A program made the position numbers and the translations under genes. The notes beneath the pieces are model-generated. The model worked only from the letters and a program-made list of their open reading frames with translations, was not told where the DNA came from and searched no databases. Of a stretch of 64,000 bases of DNA, positions 58,660 to 64,000 are shown in pieces. The stretch comes from Glandiceps talaboti (taxonomy: Eukaryota; Hemichordata; Enteropneusta; Spengelidae), in assembly GCF_964340395.1 (NCBI RefSeq), contig NC_135550.1, forward strand, positions 32,511,676-32,575,675, given 5' to 3'. Position 1 is the first letter of the stretch. Each line of letters starts with the position of its first letter.

Positions 58660-59924
58660 CTGCAAGCATAGAGAAATGATAAAAGTGTGTCAAGCTTTCT
58701 CCTGAATAATTCAGTTTCCATCCTATGAAATTCTAACTTACAAGGAGAGAATAATGTACATGTACACATTGTGTTGTCTAGTACGCTCTATCTATATTAG
58801 TATCCAAGTAATATATGGCAGAATACATTAATGAGGGTAATTACAAGATGGCAGCTGTCTATAAAGAGGCAGTACATCATACTTAAAGTGAACATACATT
58901 ACGAAAACAACCCCCCACCCCTCCATCTCCATCTCCACCCACACACAAATCACCATATTACAATATATATTTACCATTATATTTTATTATGGAAATTTGC
59001 ACTTTTACTTATGTGATTGTGTTTTGTTGTTGTATATTACATGTACATATACATGTACCTACAATTCTGTGCTCATCATAGATGTTTATCTGCAAATAAC
59101 TGAACAATAGTATACACTTGTTGCTTTGTTCAAGGGGAGACATTTCTGATTATTTTACATTCACTCAGTTAATATTATATTTCATGTACATGTACATATG
59201 GTGATTACTACATTATTGCAATTTATTTTTTTTTTTTTAATTTCTCAGGAATATTCTTACATTGTACATTATTACTTTGACATTTTTTCTCAAGATACAC
59301 TTAAAAGCTTTGATTATTTCTACAGAAAGTCTTGGAAAAGCTAAGATGAACCATGAGAATAAAAATGGTATAATAGTCCTCAACTGAGTTCCTTTTGGAC
59401 ATTTAAATGCTATTAAATCATGTTTTGTAGAACAGGTGTAACTGATATGGTTTGCTGACATGTTAAAATGAGTGAATAATGGAGTGGAAATTTATTGATT
59501 ATGGTAATTTCCCTGCTAATTTCACCTAAATCTAATCAACAGGGATAAAATGTAAATGGTGGCACATTAAAGTATACAGAACACTTGGTCTAATTAAGAA
59601 AACCATGTTGACACACAATACCTGTGGTACAAAGAGAATAGGTAGCGTGCTAAGAAATGAATACAAAACCCACTACAATACCAAACCTGCATGGAGATGT
59701 TGAATAGTCTGCAGAATTAATCTAAATTATATTTATCATTTCCTTTACCTCATTTACCTTTCTGATTAGTTTTATACTGAATAATTTACAACTTAGAAGA
59801 GTAAAAATAATATTGGTTTTTAACTACTTGATCAAGGCCACTCAATTGATAGTTTCATTTCACATTTACTGAAGTATCAATATAATAGCTAATATAATAC
59901 TCTGACTTTGTAATGTAATACTTG

Positions 59925-59974
<50 letters not shown>

Positions 59975-62900
59975 GCAAAGATAATTTGATAGAATTAGTA
60001 GACTATTCATGAGAAATATCTTTATTTTGAATAATACTATACTTCACACAGTTATTGAGAATGGGCCAGGGAAAAACATTATTTTTTATGCATATCCTTC
60101 AAGATTTTGGCTATCAGAGCTTCAACTAATACAATACAATTATTTTCTGAGGAAAATCTTACAAATACTTTATCAGGATCATTTCGCCATCCTTCAGAGA
60201 ATTCTTCTTACCCTTCATCACTAGCAACCAACTGTGCATAGCAACAGTTGCTATGATACCACATACAGACAACATACATTTCATATGCATATTACTTGTT
60301 TCCAAGGTGACACTCTAAAAAGGTCAGTGACAGGGTACATTTACTTAAGAAACATAATAGCATTGTGGTGTATACATGGGTGGTGTAATGAAACTAGCTC
60401 AATCACTCAATATCCGTTCTTCTTACTCAATTTCACTGGCTATCCATCTTAATAACTACAAACTGTTTTCAAATAGATCCATTATTCTAAAATGAATGGC
60501 TTTATTCTATGGCCCCAGGAGGTATAAGAGAAATCATATCCAACCACAGTTCTCTCTACTGGATATAGTGAAAAGAAAGATCGTAAAATTAAGGTTATCA
60601 CTTTCTCTAAAATTCATCATCCCATTAGATGGTGAAAAGAGAGGCTGTAGAATGAAGGTTATAAAATTTTTATATCAATATATCACAGTTGGATATCTTC
60701 TAATTTATGAAGGCTTATGGTGTTATATTAATGCTAGGAGTTGATTTAATTGAAATTCAAATAAATGTTAGCCTAAAACACTTTCTATAAAGCTGGTGAT
60801 TGATACAGCATTGGAATTAGGCTTAAGAAGCTGATCACGTTTCTTGAGACATTTTAAAATTGTATTTAGTCCATAGGAAGTGATCTTTCAGTGCACATAT
60901 TCACTTAGGCCTAATACCCGATCCCACCTACTTTTTCACTGCTGACCCTAAACTTTCTTTTACATATTCGAGAAAAAAATAATAAAATCGCGAAAATGGT
61001 GAAGTCTCGCCAGAAATAGTGATCTGATTGGAAGAAACCAATAACACAGAGACCATTTAGAAACAATGGAAAACATAACTACCTGAACTAGACACTCACA
61101 TATGAAAAAAATATAATAAAATAAAATAAAAAATGTACCTACCCCACCTATTCTAAAATTGAGCATAATCGGAACCACACAATTTTGTTTATTAGGCCCT
61201 ATTAGTTCAGAAACTAGTAGTAGTTTAATATTCTTTTGTACATGCAGTGTATGCAATGTGTTATCACTTTAACCATACCTGTACATGTACCAAGATTGAC
61301 AAATTATTTCATCACAGTTACATTGTCAAAATTCCAATTTCAGACACCATTCAGACACTAAGTATTTTTGTATTATCCCTTGGATTTATGCTTCTACTTT
61401 AGTTTACAAAGATATTTATATTGTTATGTACCACTATTATTGATGTGCTATTTTGTATTAACAGTAATCTAACAATGATATTTGTTCTGACTACACTATG
61501 ATCAGATGATTCAGATCTAACATCTTTCAACTGTCAATCTAAAATGTTGTGAGAGAATTCTTATTTTAAAGACTTGTTTATACACATACTCAAGGTTCAA
61601 TAGAAACAAAGTGTATGATAATACATGTTATTTATCTCTACATGAGAATGAAATAAAAAGAGAAAAGTTTTGTTGGGATGTAAGAAGTTTGCCACTGTAG
61701 TGATTGGTGGTGACATAGTGGTCTTTGAGGTTATACATGTACATTATTGTATCAGCCCTATTTAGGTTCTATCTTGTGTGTACATGTATGCCTTCAAGCT
61801 ACTGGTTAGATACATGTTACAATGACCAAAGTGTTCTTTGTTTTATATAACCCCAGTGTCAACTTGTTATGCTCTGACGGACTTTGTCTGATGAACACAA
61901 TGACAATCCTGAATGAGCATGTAACATGCCAAGAATACAGTCTGAACTACTGGCTTCAGCATCAGTACTGTAAAACATCACTATTTGGATGTATCAACTT
62001 AGTGAACCTGTTGAGATTCTTGCTGACACATTTCTAAAAGTTCATCAGAAAACTAATACTTGAACTAAACGGTGACATAAACATGACACATATGTGAAGC
62101 ATTTGACAACAGGCCTGGATATTGCCATTAGTATCAAAGTTGATAGACTGTTGTTGGGAAAATAGCTAAGCATACATGTACAACTTTTGTACAAGTGCTT
62201 TTATTAACTTAAAATAAAAACATACATGTGTTTTGTACATATGTCATGTATTTTGTAGGGGACATTGTTTTCAATGAAATTAACATTTGCTATCACTACA
62301 AACTTACATCATACATGTGAAATCCAAAGGCACACCATATTGAATGGCAAAAGAAGTATTTTTTGTAGACCTGAGAACTCTAAAATATGGTACATTTAAC
62401 AATATACAGAAGTGAAAATGCCAGTACAAATATAAACTTAGATGAACTCTGCTTTAGGACTACAGCTTCAATTTTGATTAATTTCAAACCACCATGTACT
62501 TGTACAATTGTAAATTTTGACTGTAAATACACTCTCACAAATACAGCATGAACACTGCAGAGTGATTTTATATAAGTGTTCTTCTACTTGAGTACCCTAA
62601 ATGATTTCAAACCACATGAAACCTTATAAAACAAATTCAGTTTGGACACACCACACAACTTTACCTGACAATGTAATCACATCTGTATCTACTGTAGGTG
62701 GGAAATAAACAAAACAAAACAAAAAATGCAATTTTATGAAGAAAGTCAGTAGCCTGATAGTCTACACACAATACTGACTACACAAACAGTTTTAAATTAG
62801 GGTTAGAATAGGGACAATATAGTCATTTGTGTTGCAGTCTGTTTGTTTAACCCTCTCTGATAAGGAAGTGTATGATATATGATGACTTACTGTAGGACAT

Positions 62901-64000
62901 GAGGCAACATGTACATTGAAAAATAAGACTACACATGAAAACATATGATAATTTCTTAAGCAAATAACATGCTATAACAGTATATCAGATGTACCATTAG
63001 AGCATTTTAATCGGCTAAGAAATTCATTCTGAAGCACTTCGTCTTACAAAATTGACGGTCTTTGTCAATCAAACAATGTATGACTGACCCTTTTCTTTAG
63101 ACATATAAGGTGTACACAGTACAGTGTTCCTGTGATCACAGTGTGTAAAACTAGTAGGATGTCTTGATGTCCATGTTGTAGTAAGGTTTCAAAATTGATC
63201 ACTGTACAACAGTTTACTTCCATGACTAAAGATATAACTGAATGCAAACCACACTTTGTAAATCCATTTCATGAATATAGCATGATTTAAATCATACGTT
63301 TTGATCAATGTAGTACACATTTATTTACAATGTAGAAATTTAGATAGAAAGATAGACTTCAACTTGTATGGGATTGATTAACTAAATTTACACACAGTTG
63401 TTAAAGTGTGAACCTAACAGAAAAGAGTGAACGCAAAGATAATGTTAATATGATTAGTACTGCACATTTGCTGATTCACAACTTGTCGGAAAAGGAGTAT
63501 CTCATGGTTGTAATAACCAAAGATATAAGAAATGTCAGTTTATTACTTGAATCAATTCAATGTCTAGTCACTACATACTCTATTCTACTTTCAGAAAAGA
63601 AATCACTTCACTATTGGAGTTTAAGTTACTTAGCCTGACAAGTACCGTTTGGGTTTTACATCATTCCGATTTGCCTTTCTGGAGAACAATAGAGAAAAGA
63701 CAAAAGCCAAACACTGGGTTACAAGTATCATTGAACAATGAATCAAGTCCAAACATACATGTGCAATGTTATTGTGGTGATGGGGAAAGAAAATATATTA
63801 GTGAAAAGACTTTTTTTTGAGAATTTACTATTCAATGTTTGTATTCTCTTGTGTATTACAAATAATACAAGTCTTGGTCAATGAAAGTGATTTCTGATGA
63901 TCTCAAATCTCTTTTATTTACTTTCTAACTATGACAGTCAAAGGGGAAATGATTGGAAAAATAATGCTTCCCTGGCAAACATTATTTCATTCAATTACGT
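58660..64000. other. Upstream TTLL5 intron or flank; start exon not found
   Basis: Exon 1 requires an upstream exon ending in phase 2. Two weak candidates exist on the - strand (60212-60279 and 62665-62691). An (AC)n microsatellite occupies 59930-59965. Otherwise AT-rich without recognisable content. Confidence 0.5.

Overview
The window is eukaryotic and AT-rich, with split genes, many microsatellites and several transposon families. A TGF-beta sensu stricto gene, a class known only from deuterostomes, together with mostly compact introns points to an invertebrate deuterostome. I cannot decide between hemichordate, echinoderm and cephalochordate from the sequence alone.

Two genes explain almost all convincing coding sequence, and they lie tail to tail. 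On the + strand, positions 356-2526 hold the last three coding exons of a TGF-beta ligand: the end of the latency peptide, an RGD motif, a furin site and a nine-cysteine mature domain. On the - strand, about 35 phase-consistent exons from 58659 down to 15700 and/or 6977 encode a TTLL5-type tubulin polyglutamylase. It has the TTL/ATP-grasp core, a cationic microtubule-binding region and a long C-terminal tail. Its first coding exon is not secured. As I recall the human map, TGFB3 and TTLL5 are also convergent neighbours on chromosome 14, so this looks like deep microsynteny.

The most interesting internal feature is a tandemly duplicated TTLL5 exon (36950-37061 and 36683-36803). Both copies are in phase with the same upstream and downstream exons, but joining one to the other shifts the frame into a stop. 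They are also separated by only 146 nt. This looks like a mutually exclusive exon pair.

Layout. 1-3060: TGF-beta. 3060-6880: intergenic, with a telomere-like tract, a foldback element, a recurrent repeat and microsatellites. 6977-7236: candidate distal TTLL5 terminal exon. 8600-10054: two LINE 3' relics. 10060-16370: repeats and microsatellites, with a proximal terminal exon at 15700-15722. 16374-21134: a 4.8-kb element with long inverted repeats and a decayed THAP transposase. 23887-58659: TTLL5 exons. Its introns hold an 80-bp minisatellite (24281-26505), a 60-bp one (39710-40964), a 33-bp one (42701-43882), two copies of a TA-flanked MITE, and a 2.1-kb Mutator-like element with a perfect 9-bp target duplication (48699-50811). 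58660-64000: probable 5' intron or upstream region.
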